Origin: Dehalococcoidia bacterium
GTDB lineage: Bacteria; Chloroflexota; Dehalococcoidia; SZUA-161
DNA: 15,622 nucleotides
Direction of reading: 5' to 3'
Assembly: GCA_030619685.1 (NCBI GenBank)
Contig: JAUXAX010000050.1
Coordinates: 1 to 15,622, forward strand
Part shown: piece by piece, positions 1 to 7,294 of the stretch
Layout: each line of letters starts with the position of its first letter
Position numbering within the stretch: position 1 is the first letter of the stretch
The notes under the pieces: generated by a model
What the model saw: the letters and a program-made list of their open reading frames with translations, nothing else
The model's database searches: none
What the model was told of the DNA's origin: nothing
Translations under genes and position numbers: made by a program

Positions 1-38
1 CAATGGAGATAGACAAGTTTACCCCAGGCTGGGTGTGG

Positions 39-66
39 TTGCAAAAAGGTAGCGGTCGTTTATAAT
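39..66 (+). promoter_or_regulatory. Predicted sigma-70-type promoter of nfeD-slipin operon
   Basis: A -35 box TTGCAA (39-44) and a perfect -10 box TATAAT (61-66) are separated by 16 bp. A start site near 73 would give a leader of about 42 nt before nfeD. Nothing else is recognisable in bases 1-114. Confidence 0.6.
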
Positions 67-114
67 GCTAACCTCTGAACCTTGTAGCTGGGAATTACTG
101 AGAGTTGGGCCCAA

Positions 115-1473
115 GTGATGTTAAAAGCGTTGCGCATCTCCTTTCTCTTGCTCTGTTTGGCGGCCTCTCTAGCTATTATTGGAACCGGGTCAGCCACACC
201 TTCAGCGCAGATCGACGTGTTGCGGGTGGAAGGGACTATTGTCCCCGCAGTTGCCAGCTACATTGACCGCGGCATCAGCAAGGCGGAGTCTCATCAGGCT
301 GCAGCCGTAATAATTGAGCTGAATACCCCAGGCGGTTTGCTTTCCACAACGGAGAACATCGTGGACCGGATCCTGGATGCCACAGTGCCGGTGGTAGTCT
401 ATGTGGATCGCTGGGCAGGCTCGGCAGGCACCTTTATTACCCTGGCCGCTCATGTGGCGGCTATGGCCCCAGCCAGCCGCATAGGTGCTGCCAGCCCGGT
501 TTCTATAGGTGAGGACGGGCTCTCCGATACAATGAAAAAGAAGATAACCGAAGATACTGCTGCCAGTATCAGACGCCTCGCTGATTTACGTGGCCGCAAT
601 CTGAAGGCAGCGGAGGCCACGGTATTGGAGGCTCTCTCCTTCACCGACCAGGAAGCGCTGGGGATTAAGGAGCTTCCCCAGGATTACCAGGAGCTGCTGG
701 AGCTGGAGACCCCCTATCTTGACCCTCCCCTTGTTGAGCTTGGGGCGGCGAATCTCGACTCTCTTATCAAACAGCTCAACGGGATGAAGGTTGTTGTGGG
801 TGAGGAGGAGGTAACCATTGTTACCGAGGACTCCTTCACAAACCGTATCGGAATGACCCTTATCGAGAGGTTTCTGCAGGTTATCAGCGACCCTAACATC
901 GCCTATATACTGCTCACCTTGGCTACCACTGGGCTTATCCTAGAGCTTATCAATCCAGGCGCCATTCTGCCTGGGGTGGTGGGAGCCATCTCTCTAATCC
1001 TTGCCTTCTATTCTCTGGCTGTGCTGGAGGCTTCATGGGCGGGGATATTCTTCATCATACTTGCCTTTGTGCTGTTCATCGCCGAGGTATTCACTCCTAC
1101 CTTCGGCATATTGACTCTAGGGGGCATAGCCTCGCTGGTTATGGGCTCCATAATCTTATTTGGTGGAGGTCCAGAATTGTTTCAGCTTCAAATTGACTGG
1201 TGGGTTATCGCGTTGGTGGTGATTGTGATCACTGCTATCTTCGTCTTTGTGGTTGGCGCCGTTATCCGTTCCCAACGTCGACGCCCCATTACAGGAAAAG
1301 AGGGGTTGCTGGGGCAGATAGCGCTTGCCCAGACAGAGCTTGACCCAACGGGGACGGTCCTTGTTGAAGGGGAGCGCTGGACAGCAAGAGCGGAGGGTGG
1401 TAGAATCGAACCTGGCGAAGAAGCAGTGATCACGAAGGTCGAGGGGCTAAAGCTCTGGGTTACTAAAAAATAG
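115..1473 (+). CDS. nfeD: Long-form NfeD membrane serine protease (ClpP-like domain + NfeD domain)
   Basis: This is the long form of NfeD (452 aa): an N-terminal signal/anchor segment (about residues 6-26), a ClpP/SppA-like protease domain (about 33-230), a hydrophobic multi-pass region (about 258-385) and a soluble C-terminal OB-fold NfeD domain (about 392-452). The probable nucleophile is Ser103 in GSAGTF. The lysine run at 141-143 lies where the Lys of the Ser-Lys dyad is expected by comparison with archaeal 1510-N proteases. Members of this family cleave the C-terminus of a partner stomatin, and a slipin gene follows 14 nt downstream, so the pair probably acts together in membrane protein quality control. 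The frame opens with GTG (115) directly followed by ATG (118); no strong Shine-Dalgarno decides between them and ATG118 is plausible. Family assignment is firm; substrate is inferred. Confidence 0.93.
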   Translation: MMLKALRISFLLLCLAASLAIIGTGSATPSAQIDVLRVEGTIVPAVASYIDRGISKAESHQAAAVIIELNTPGGLLSTTENIVDRILDATVPVVVYVDRWAGSAGTFITLAAHVAAMAPASRIGAASPVSIGEDGLSDTMKKKITEDTAASIRRLADLRGRNLKAAEATVLEALSFTDQEALGIKELPQDYQELLELETPYLDPPLVELGAANLDSLIKQLNGMKVVVGEEEVTIVTEDSFTNRIGMTLIERFLQVISDPNIAYILLTLATTGLILELINPGAILPGVVGAISLILAFYSLAVLEASWAGIFFIILAFVLFIAEVFTPTFGILTLGGIASLVMGSIILFGGGPELFQLQIDWWVIALVVIVITAIFVFVVGAVIRSQRRRPITGKEGLLGQIALAQTELDPTGTVLVEGERWTARAEGGRIEPGEEAVITKVEGLKLWVTKK

Positions 1474-1487
1474 CAAGGAGGTCGAAA

Positions 1488-2261
1488 ATGGAAGGAGTTG
1501 TGATTGGTGTTATTGCTGCCCTGTTTGTGATTCTCGTAGTGGCCTCGGCGGCGATCAAGATCGCCCAGGAATATGAACGAGGTGTTATCTTTCGCTTGGG
1601 AAAGTACACTGGTGTTCGTGGGCCGGGCTTGTACATCATTATCCCATTCATCGAGCGTAGCGTGAAGATGGACCTGAGGGTGGTGACCCTGGATATCCCC
1701 TCGCAGGAGGCTATCACCAAGGATAACGTGACGGTTAAGGTGAATGCCGTGGTCTACTTCAGGGTGGTCAAGCCCGAGGATTCCGTGATCAAGGTGTATG
1801 ACCACCGCTATGCCACCTCGCAGATATCCCAGACCACCTTGCGCAGCGTTATTGGTCAGTCTGAGCTTGACGAGCTGCTGGCGCAACGCGAGAAGCTGAA
1901 CCAGAGCCTGCAGAGGATAATTGATGAACAGACTGATCCCTGGGGGGTAAAGGTCAGCGTGGTGGAGATTAAGGAGGTCGAGCTTCAGCCATCGATGGTG
2001 CGTGCGATTGGAGCGCAGGCGGAGGCGGAGCGTGAGAGAAGGGCCAAGATCGTCCATGCAGAAGGCGAGGAGCAGGCAGCGGAGAAGCTCGCTGCGGCTG
2101 CCAAGGTCATAGCTACGGAGCCTATGGCACTGCAACTGCGCTATCTTCAGACTTTGACTATAATAGCCAGCGAGAACGCGAGTACAGTGGTATTCCCGCT
2201 GCCGATGGATCTCGTAACCCCGCTTCTCCAGGCAGCAGCCAAGATGCAGAAGAAAAGCTAG
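1488..2261 (+). CDS. Slipin / stomatin-like SPFH (band 7) protein
   Basis: A 257-aa SPFH-domain protein with one N-terminal membrane segment (about residues 4-24). The band-7 domain follows, with the typical [11 protein letters not shown] and [12 protein letters not shown] stretches. After it comes a charged, Ala/Glu-rich helical segment (about 180-212) that in this family drives oligomerisation, then a short hydrophobic tail around VVFPLPMDL (about 235-243). In archaeal stomatin/1510 pairs such a hydrophobic tail is the protease target, so this stretch is the likely NfeD cleavage region (inference). The ATG start is well supported by a strong AAGGAGGT ribosome binding site. It is co-transcribed with nfeD, whose stop codon ends 14 nt upstream. 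Members form multimeric scaffolds in membrane microdomains. Confidence 0.93.
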   Translation: MEGVVIGVIAALFVILVVASAAIKIAQEYERGVIFRLGKYTGVRGPGLYIIIPFIERSVKMDLRVVTLDIPSQEAITKDNVTVKVNAVVYFRVVKPEDSVIKVYDHRYATSQISQTTLRSVIGQSELDELLAQREKLNQSLQRIIDEQTDPWGVKVSVVEIKEVELQPSMVRAIGAQAEAERERRAKIVHAEGEEQAAEKLAAAAKVIATEPMALQLRYLQTLTIIASENASTVVFPLPMDLVTPLLQAAAKMQKKS

Positions 2262-2317
2262 CATAGCGATTTCGAGGTGGTGCGGGGGCCTGGGGGTGCA
2301 CCAGAGAGATATTCTTT

Positions 2318-2360
2318 GGCTAATTCGGGCTGTTTCTTTACGGAGCAGCCCGAATTAGCC
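2318..2360. terminator. Perfect 15-bp hairpin between convergent genes
   Basis: GGCTAATTCGGGCTG (2318-2332) is exactly complementary to 2346-2360, with a 13-nt loop. It lies between the slipin gene (plus) and the biotin ligase gene (minus), where a bidirectional terminator is expected. Neither side has a proper U-tract, so it may act as a 3'-end stabiliser or need Rho. The rest of 2262-2393 shows nothing else convincing. Confidence 0.6.
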
Positions 2361-2393
2361 TGTGTAAGCTGTAAGACGGGCCTGCAACAACTG

Positions 2394-3170
2394 CTAGGTG
2401 CGCAGGGTAACCTCACCGGTTATGAACCGGGCCAGGCTGCCATCTGAGCGGCGCAGCAGCAAAGAGCCATCGCTGTCCACCGACTCAGCATAGCCCTCTT
2501 CCACATTGTTGCCTGATTTTATCTGCACCATCTTCCCCAATGTTTCCAGGCGATTCTGCCACTCCTCGTGAATCGGCTCACCCCTGCGCAATGCGAGATA
2601 GAATAGCTCCATCTCGCGAAGCAAGTTCAACAAGACCTCTAATTGGGAGACTTCCTTACCCAGTTCGTTGGAGAGGCTGGTGGCAGTGTCAGCGATCTCG
2701 GGGAAAGCCTTGGGGTCAAAGTTGACGTTTATGCCGATACCGATGACGGCCCAATCAACCGATTGCCCTCGGAGAGCGCTCTCCGTTAAGATGCCACTCA
2801 CTTTCTTGCCGCTGATGAGGATGTCGTTAGGCCACTTGATGGTTGACTTAAGCCCGGCGGCCTGCTCGATACTGTGACTTGTAGCCAAGGATGCCACCAT
2901 GGTAAGGCGGAGGAGCTGACTCATTTCGGGGCGGAGGATAATGGATATCGCAATAACCCCTGGGGGGTTGATCCACGAGCGCCCTAGCCGAGCCCTCCCT
3001 GCCGTCTGTTCCTCAGCGACAACGGTTGTCCCCTCACTTGCTCCTTCGCTTGCGGCCTTTCTGGCCACGTCCATAGTCGAGGATATGCTAGGATAATAGA
3101 GGAGGTTACGGCCGACGAATTGGGTAGTTAGCCTTTGAAGGATTGTATCCTGGGAGAGATCGCTCCGCAT
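2394..3170 (-). CDS. birA: Biotin-[acetyl-CoA-carboxylase] ligase, catalytic domain only
   Basis: Attaches biotin to the carrier lysine of biotin-dependent carboxylases through biotinyl-5'-AMP. Counting from the ATG at 3170, the substrate-binding STMD is at 31-34, the glycine/arginine loop reads GRARLGRSW (about 58-66), KWPND is at 112-116, GKKVSGIL begins at 121, and a GIGINVN strand is at about 144-150. A C-terminal SH3-like domain closes the protein. The N-terminal winged-helix DNA-binding domain of E. coli BirA is absent, so this is a monofunctional ligase, not a repressor. The loop has Ala where many homologues have the second Gly. Two starts are possible: TTG at 3176 or ATG at 3170; the GAAGG lying 6 nt before the ATG favours the latter. 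It lies just downstream of the RNase P RNA gene on the same strand. Confidence 0.92.
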   Translation of the reverse strand: MRSDLSQDTILQRLTTQFVGRNLLYYPSISSTMDVARKAASEGASEGTTVVAEEQTAGRARLGRSWINPPGVIAISIILRPEMSQLLRLTMVASLATSHSIEQAAGLKSTIKWPNDILISGKKVSGILTESALRGQSVDWAVIGIGINVNFDPKAFPEIADTATSLSNELGKEVSQLEVLLNLLREMELFYLALRRGEPIHEEWQNRLETLGKMVQIKSGNNVEEGYAESVDSDGSLLLRRSDGSLARFITGEVTLRT

Positions 3171-3206
3171 TTTCAACCTTCGTCTTCCTCACTCATGATA
3201 ATTGGA

Positions 3207-3241
3207 TGAAGCGGCCATTCTCTTTGAAAATGGCCGCTTCA
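3207..3241 (-). terminator. Terminator-like hairpin after RNase P RNA
   Basis: TGAAGCGGCCATT (3207-3219) pairs perfectly over 13 bp with 3229-3241 around a 9-nt loop. It sits immediately past the 3' end of the RNase P RNA and before birA. The following minus-strand sequence is only mildly A/T-rich, so some readthrough into birA is possible. Confidence 0.6.
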
Positions 3242-3242
3242 C

Positions 3243-3647
3243 GATAGCCAAGCAAGCCTGTAAGCCGAGTTCTGTACTTAATCGAAAATAGTTTACGGCT
3301 GTAGCCTTCATCCCGCTTCCGATCAAGCGGTGACCATCTATCTGGGATGACGGTTACCCGCCACCTCAAGCGACCAACCCGAGGACAGGCCGGGCGTCCT
3401 GATCTTCCTCCTATTCGGTCTTGCTCCAGATGGGGTTTGCCCAGCCGACCGGTCACCCGGCCGCTGGTGAGCTCTTACCTCACCATTTCACCCTTAGTCC
3501 GCACTAGGCGGGCCGGTATGTTTCTGTGGCACTTTCCGTAGGGTCACCCCTCCTGGGCGTTACCCAGCATCCTGCCCGGTGGAGCTCGGACTTTCCTCCC
3601 TCTTTCGCACTGGGCTAAAAGAGAGCGATCACCCGGCTTACTTGGCC
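3243..3647 (-). ncRNA. rnpB: RNase P RNA, bacterial type A
   Basis: Catalytic RNA that trims the 5' leader of pre-tRNAs. Reading the minus strand, the hallmark GAGGAAAGTCCG block lies at 3598-3587, ACAGAAACATACC near 3528-3516, GAGGTGGCGGGTAACCG in the 3' half, and the terminal ACAGAACTCGGCTTAC at 3275-3260. Helix P1 closes perfectly over 11 bp: CCAAGTAAGCC (3645-3635) pairs with GGCTTGCTTGG (3258-3248), with one G-U. That fixes the ends to within a few bases and gives about 405 nt. It has its own promoter, and the zinc-ribbon gene lies just upstream on the same strand, a neighbourhood I recall from other bacteria such as actinobacteria. Confidence 0.96.
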
Positions 3648-3653
3648 AATAAT

Positions 3654-3682
3654 ATTTTACTACAAAGACAACCGGAGTACAA
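3654..3682 (-). promoter_or_regulatory. Predicted rnpB promoter
   Basis: On the minus strand, -10 TAAAAT (3659-3654) lies 17 bp from a weak -35 TTGTAC (3682-3677). The predicted start at about 3647 matches the 5' end of helix P1 of the RNase P RNA. A consensus TTGACA also occurs at 3706-3701, but without a good -10 at the right distance. Confidence 0.5.
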
Positions 3683-3729
3683 TTGGCGCTGGAAGGCCTG
3701 TGTCAATGCTTTCCCTAGACCGCTTGCCG

Positions 3730-4431
3730 TCAATCCATGTACAAGATCCGACCACAGTTGCTACATGTTACTAACTCATGCCCGCTCCGCGCTCTCTGCC
3801 GATCAGACATCGGTAGGCTGATCCGGCATCCCTGACACCTACCTTGCACTACTTTGGCTACTGCCAGACCCTGCTTTGCCTGGCGCAACTCCTCATAGAC
3901 CTTGAGGCTGGCTGAGTCCGTCTGCTTACGAAGAGACTCTCTCTTTTGTTCCAGCATGGCCAGATCAGCCTCAAGGTCTGCCTGCTCTCTCGATAGCCGC
4001 TCTTGGTCTGCCCGCCAGTCTCTCTCCATTTCCTCCAGTTCACTGTGCTTCAGAGAAACATCCTGTTGATTAGTATCCACATCCATCATTATAGCGAGGA
4101 GTTGTTCCTCTTGCTCTCTACGTTTCTCCTTGAGCAGCTCAATCTCGTGCTGCAGATTCATGAGTTCTCGAGGATTCTTCAATGAACCCTCATAGAGCTT
4201 CTTCTCCTCAAGAGCTATCCTCTTCCCTAGCTCGTCAACTCCCCACTCCGCTGTGCGCTGTTGGTGCTCCAGATCAGCTAGATGTTTGCGCGCTGTATCG
4301 AGGGCCGTTCGCGCTGATACTAGATCATCATCCTTACCTAATTGGCTCCTCAATCGTGTTAGAGTTTCAGTTTTGCGCTCGATATCCAGATCGATCTCTT
4401 GGAGTTCGTAGAGTTGTTTTGCCTTACTCAT
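3730..4431 (-). CDS. Coiled-coil C4-type zinc-ribbon protein (DUF164 / zf-RING_7 family)
   Basis: A 233-aa protein. Residues 1 to about 180 are highly charged Glu/Gln/Arg/Leu-rich heptads forming a long antiparallel coiled coil. The C-terminus is a zinc ribbon with four cysteines, C199-x2-C202 and C223-x2-C226. Family members (CT398/CdsZ-like) are widespread; proposed roles include nucleic-acid or secretion-system contacts, with no firm function in this lineage. The open frame continues upstream to 4608, but that extension would translate through the tRNA-like fragment and lacks family similarity. The ATG at 4431, next to AGAAGAGG, is therefore chosen, although that ribosome binding site sits unusually close. 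It lies upstream of rnpB on the same strand. Confidence 0.88.
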   Translation of the reverse strand: MSKAKQLYELQEIDLDIERKTETLTRLRSQLGKDDDLVSARTALDTARKHLADLEHQQRTAEWGVDELGKRIALEEKKLYEGSLKNPRELMNLQHEIELLKEKRREQEEQLLAIMMDVDTNQQDVSLKHSELEEMERDWRADQERLSREQADLEADLAMLEQKRESLRKQTDSASLKVYEELRQAKQGLAVAKVVQGRCQGCRISLPMSDRQRARSGHELVTCSNCGRILYMD

Positions 4432-4460
4432 GCCTCTTCTGATATAACACAAAAAGAGGC
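4432..4460 (-). other. Inverted repeat covering the ribosome binding site of the zinc-ribbon gene
   Basis: On the minus strand GCCTCTT (4460-4454) is complementary to AAGAGGC (4438-4432), which abuts the ATG and contains the likely Shine-Dalgarno. The loop is 15 nt. It could mask translation initiation, but 7 bp is short enough to arise by chance. Confidence 0.3.
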
Positions 4461-4536
4461 TCTCGGCAACCTCCTTCTCTGGGCCTTCGCGGTTTGAGAA
4501 CCCCTTTCGCCACTGAAGTGAACGGTTATTCCCAAT

Positions 4537-4575
4537 AGGCTCGGTAGGATTTGAACCTATGACAATCGGTTGTGG
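4537..4575 (-). pseudogene. Decayed 3'-half copy of the neighbouring CAU tRNA
   Basis: Read on the plus strand, 4537-4575 aligns with the 3' half of the tRNA at 4911-4950. The acceptor 3' strand, T-arm, variable region and one side of the anticodon stem match at roughly 31 of 37 columns; the first four differences are transitions and one base is deleted. Beyond the anticodon the similarity is lost: no matching 5' acceptor strand, no D-arm, and the T33-CAT anticodon context is destroyed. It therefore cannot fold as a tRNA. It is in the same orientation as the intact gene, consistent with a duplicated then decayed tRNA or with a tRNA-3'-end direct repeat left by an integrated element. Confidence 0.65.
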
Positions 4576-4609
4576 ACTGAGCGTCCACAAGTGCTGGGCT
4601 CTCGTCACT

Positions 4610-4723
4610 CTATATCGATGGGGGCTTGGGTCTCAAACTTGTAGGTGAAGGCGGCGTTGCTGAAGCCATGCAAGGTAAGAGGAAGAGCGCAACCAGTGCT
4701 ATTAAGACAACGAGAAATCTCAC
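4610..4723 (-). CDS. Possible 37-aa signal-peptide-like micro-ORF or truncated secreted-protein remnant
   Basis: A GTG-initiated frame of 37 codons ending in TAG. It encodes one Arg, then an uninterrupted hydrophobic core (about residues 3-18) ending PCMASA, which resembles a signal-peptidase I site, followed by a Pro-rich tail (TPPSP...). An extended -10 promoter lies about 50 nt upstream. The ribosome binding site is weak and the start is a GTG. It may be a genuine small exported peptide, the surviving front end of a broken gene, or chance. I recognise no family. Confidence 0.25.
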   Translation of the reverse strand: MRFLVVLIALVALFLLPCMASATPPSPTSLRPKPPSI

Positions 4724-4772
4724 CCAGGCTATGTTGTTCTTCTACTGCCACTTTCGAATGAGATATGCATGG

Positions 4773-4781
4773 ATTATACCA
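4773..4781 (-). promoter_or_regulatory. Extended -10 promoter in the tRNA-flanked region
   Basis: On the minus strand TGG-TATAAT (4781-4773) is a perfect extended -10 element; the -35 region is poor. It could drive the 37-codon frame, the tRNA-like fragment, and the zinc-ribbon gene, whose start lies about 335 nt downstream. The rest of 4576-4909 (over 300 bases) shows no other gene that I can support. Confidence 0.4.
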
Positions 4782-4909
4782 CAACGTGTCTTTGGCAAAA
4801 CTCTCATGAAGATGCTTTTCGCTGTGATGTTCAGGAGGGTATGAGATTTATGAAGGGATGCTGGCTTTGGATAGCAAGTGCCTTTTGGAGATGCTTGGTG
4901 CAAAAAAGG

Positions 4910-4981
4910 TGGGCTCGGCAGGATTCGAACCTACGACCAATCGGTTATGAGCCGATCGCTCTGCCGCTGAGCTACGAGCCC
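4910..4981 (-). tRNA. tRNA-Met(CAU), or Ile2(CAU)
   Basis: A 72-nt cloverleaf with acceptor GGGCTCG/CGAGCCC, D-stem GCTC/GAGC, a perfect anticodon stem ATCGG/CCGAT with loop CTCATAA (anticodon CAT), T-stem GTAGG/CCTGC with loop TTCGAAT, and discriminator A. The 3' CCA is not fully encoded (ACCT). A six-T run follows immediately and may end transcription. The TGGTC variable loop also resembles lysidine-type tRNA-Ile(CAU), so elongator Met is likelier but not certain. No promoter is evident in the 21 nt after the thiolase gene, so it is probably processed from that transcript. Confidence 0.93.
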
Positions 4982-5002
4982 ACTCACTCCGTTTGCCAGT
5001 CT

Positions 5003-6160
5003 CTAACTCGCTATCTCAAGAATCGTTGCTGCCCCCTGCCCCATCCCCACACACATCGCCGCCAGCCCGTATCTTGCCTGGCGACGCGTCATCTCATGAA
5101 CCAAGGTGGTCACGAGCCGGGCCCCAGTGCATCCCATGGGATGCCCCAGGGCGACTGCTCCGCCGTTGGGGTTCACCTTCTCCTCATCAATTCCCAGTTC
5201 TCTGATGGCAACCAAAGCTACTACGGCAAAGGCTTCGTTTACCTCTGCCAGGTCGATATCAGCTATAGTTAATCCCGCCCTCTCCAGGGCTTCCCTTGTT
5301 GCAGGGACTATGCCCAGTCCCATCAACTTGGGGTCGACCCCAGCAACAGCCATGGAGAGCACCTTTGCCTTGGGCACGAGCCCTATTTCCTCAGACTTCT
5401 CCCGGGACACCAGCATTATGGCCGCTGCTCCGTCGCTTGCCGGCGAGGCTGTCGCCGCAGTGATCGTTCCTCCCTCACGGGAAATGGGTTCGAGTGCAGC
5501 CATGAGATCGGGAGAAGTGTAAGGCCTTGGGTTTTGGTCGCTATCTATCAGCTTCTTGCTGCCATTATCTGAAGTTATTTCCACTGGGACCATCTCATCC
5601 TTAAATCTGCCTTTTTCTTGAGCAGCTATCGCTTTCCGATGGCTTCTTAAAGCGAACTCCTCTTGTTCCTGCCTGGAAATATTATACATCTCGGCCAGGT
5701 TCTCGGCAGTCAAACCCATAGAGGAGGAGCTACTATCGACAAACTGGAACCGCTTGGGATTCAAGTCAGCTCCTGCTCCCTCGGGTAGATGGGTCATGCT
5801 CTCGATCCCTCCAGCGATAAAGATGTCGCCACAGCCGGTCACGATCGCCTGGGCAGCGCTGTGAACCGCAGTCATGCTGGAAGCACATTGGCGGTTGATG
5901 GTCTGAGCAGCAACCTCAAAAGGCAGGCCAGACATAATGGCAACGTACCGGGCCACGTTCATCGCTTGCTCACCCGTCTGGTTGGCGCAGCCCAGAACTA
6001 CATCCTCAATCTGGCTTGGGTCTACGTTCGTTCGCCTGAGTAACTCCCGAATAACGATAACGCCGAGTTCGTCGGAACGAATATCCTTGAACCAACCCTT
6101 GTCTGGATGCGCCCTTGCTATGGGAGTGCGCACCGCGTCTACTATCAGCGCCTCTCGCAT
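5003..6160 (-). CDS. Acetyl-CoA C-acetyltransferase (thiolase)
   Basis: A 385-aa type II thiolase that condenses two acetyl-CoA to acetoacetyl-CoA or does the reverse cleavage. The acyl-accepting Cys92 is in NRQCASS, His340 in ALGHPMGCTG, and the second catalytic Cys370 in MCVGMGQG near the C-terminus. All three thiolase residues are present and the length is normal. The N-terminus EALIVDAVRTPIA is canonical. It lacks an adjacent HMG-CoA synthase, hydroxyacyl-CoA dehydrogenase or CoA-transferase, so the window does not decide between fatty-acid oxidation and acetoacetyl-CoA synthesis. It has its own promoter and the CAU tRNA follows 21 nt downstream. The ATG at 6160 has only a weak AAGCTGGG ribosome binding site. 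Confidence 0.95.
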   Translation of the reverse strand: MREALIVDAVRTPIARAHPDKGWFKDIRSDELGVIVIRELLRRTNVDPSQIEDVVLGCANQTGEQAMNVARYVAIMSGLPFEVAAQTINRQCASSMTAVHSAAQAIVTGCGDIFIAGGIESMTHLPEGAGADLNPKRFQFVDSSSSSMGLTAENLAEMYNISRQEQEEFALRSHRKAIAAQEKGRFKDEMVPVEITSDNGSKKLIDSDQNPRPYTSPDLMAALEPISREGGTITAATASPASDGAAAIMLVSREKSEEIGLVPKAKVLSMAVAGVDPKLMGLGIVPATREALERAGLTIADIDLAEVNEAFAVVALVAIRELGIDEEKVNPNGGAVALGHPMGCTGARLVTTLVHEMTRRQARYGLAAMCVGMGQGAATILEIAS

Positions 6161-6245
6161 CCCAGCTTACCGATGTCCACCTCTATTTGAAGGGTTAGAG
6201 TCCTCTGCCTGCCGCAAGACTTCTCTTCTAGGTGGTGTCAGACCT

Positions 6246-6274
6246 ATTGTAAATCAGCGGTGTAAAACTCGCAA
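6246..6274 (-). promoter_or_regulatory. Predicted thiolase promoter
   Basis: On the minus strand -35 TTGCGA (6274-6269) and -10 TACAAT (6251-6246) are separated by 17 bp. The start site would be near 6239, leaving a leader of about 78 nt before the thiolase ATG. Confidence 0.5.
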
Positions 6275-6293
6275 GTAGAGGCTGGGGTATCAA

Positions 6294-7232
6294 CTACCTT
6301 GCGGGGGATTTGCTGGCCAGGGTTCTATAGTACTCTGCGGTTTTTGCCATTCCTTCTTTGAGCGAAAGACGAGGGCTCCAGCCAAGCTCCTCTCGAGCTT
6401 TGCTGCATTCGAGGCAGATGCGGTAGACCTCCCCCTTACGAACTGGAGCGTAGAGGGGAGGGCCCTTATACCCCAGAACATCAGCCAGGGTGTCGAATAT
6501 CTCCTGGTCGGTGGTCTCGATTCCTGTCCCGATGTTGAGTATAGTGTTCTTCCCTCGATCAAGAGCCAGGATATTGGCCTCTATCACGTCTGACACGTGT
6601 ACATAGTCCCGAGTTTTGTCGCCGGGGCCGAAGATGGTAGGTTGTTTCCCGGTGAGCATCTGGGTGGCGAAGATAGCCACCACTCCCGCCTCTCCGAAGG
6701 GATTTTGCCGAGGGCCGTAGACGTTAGCGTATCTCAATATCACGTACTCAAGCCCATATAGGGCGCTATAGAGATATAGGTAGTGCTCCACGGTGTGTTT
6801 CGATACGCCGTATTGGGAGATGGGGTCTACTGGGTGATTCTCGTCTGCGGGAAGGTATTGTATCTCCCCGTATATCGCTCCTCCCGTGGAGGCATAGATT
6901 ATCCTTTCAACGCCGAATTGGAGGCAATTGGTGATGAGGTTGAGGCTGCCCAGGATATTATCCTCGGCATCCGCGATGGGATCGTCGGCTGATTTCCGTA
7001 CATCTATCTGGGCTGCGTGATGGTTCACTATCTCCGGCCTCTCACGCTCGAAGACCGCCGATAAGCCCTTATCGCAAATGCTGAGTTGGTAGAATTTGGC
7101 GTTTGGGTTGAGGTTCTGTCGGAATCCGCTGGAGAGATTGTCTACCACCACCACCTCATAACCGAGGTCAATCAAGGCATCGACTACGTTAGAGCCGATG
7201 AATCCCGCGCCTCCGGTGAATAGGATTTTCAA
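6294..7232 (-). CDS. NAD-dependent nucleotide-sugar epimerase/dehydratase (GalE/WbpP-like)
   Basis: A 312-aa extended short-chain dehydrogenase. The Rossmann glycine motif TGGAGFIGSN is at 6-15, the acidic Asp31 binds the NAD ribose, the catalytic Ser/Thr lies in YASTGGA (about 113-119) and the Tyr141-x3-Lys145 pair is in YGVSK. The length and the RYANVYGPRQ segment fit UDP-glucose or UDP-GlcNAc 4-epimerases; substrate cannot be fixed from sequence alone. Because the UDP-GlcNAc operon lies just upstream on the same strand, a UDP-GlcNAc/UDP-GalNAc function is attractive (inference). The start is TTG at 7232, supported by AGGAG 7 nt upstream. A terminator-like repeat separates it from glmS, so it may be only partly co-transcribed. 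Confidence 0.92.
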   Translation of the reverse strand: MKILFTGGAGFIGSNVVDALIDLGYEVVVVDNLSSGFRQNLNPNAKFYQLSICDKGLSAVFERERPEIVNHHAAQIDVRKSADDPIADAEDNILGSLNLITNCLQFGVERIIYASTGGAIYGEIQYLPADENHPVDPISQYGVSKHTVEHYLYLYSALYGLEYVILRYANVYGPRQNPFGEAGVVAIFATQMLTGKQPTIFGPGDKTRDYVHVSDVIEANILALDRGKNTILNIGTGIETTDQEIFDTLADVLGYKGPPLYAPVRKGEVYRICLECSKAREELGWSPRLSLKEGMAKTAEYYRTLASKSPAR

Positions 7233-7266
7233 AGCTTCTCTCCTATAGTTCTCCGCACAATGTCCT

Positions 7267-7294
7267 AAAAATTCCTCTCCCTCGAAGGGAGAGG
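7267..7294 (-). terminator. Intrinsic terminator after glmS
   Basis: On the minus strand CCTCTCCCT pairs over 9 bp with AGGGAGAGG around a 3-nt loop, followed directly by AATTTTT. This is a good Rho-independent terminator for the glm operon. It is formed by one of the palindromic repeat units described in the adjoining entry. Confidence 0.65.

Noticed and set aside
1188..2264. Minus-strand open frame of 358 codons
   Set aside because: It is antisense to nfeD and slipin, has a His/Leu/Arg-rich composition unlike a real protein, and matches no family.
4432..4608. Upstream extension of the zinc-ribbon protein to 292 aa
   Set aside because: It would translate through the tRNA-like fragment and has no family-like sequence; the ATG at 4431 begins the conserved coiled coil.
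4537..4615. A second functional tRNA
   Set aside because: No 5' acceptor strand matches CGAGCC, the D-arm is missing, the T-stem has an A-C mismatch and position 33 is not T.
4769..5272. Plus-strand open frame of 167 codons with a good AGGAGG site, containing ARQDSNLRPIGYEP
   Set aside because: That peptide is the well-known antisense translation of a tRNA gene, and the rest overlaps the thiolase gene on the opposite strand.
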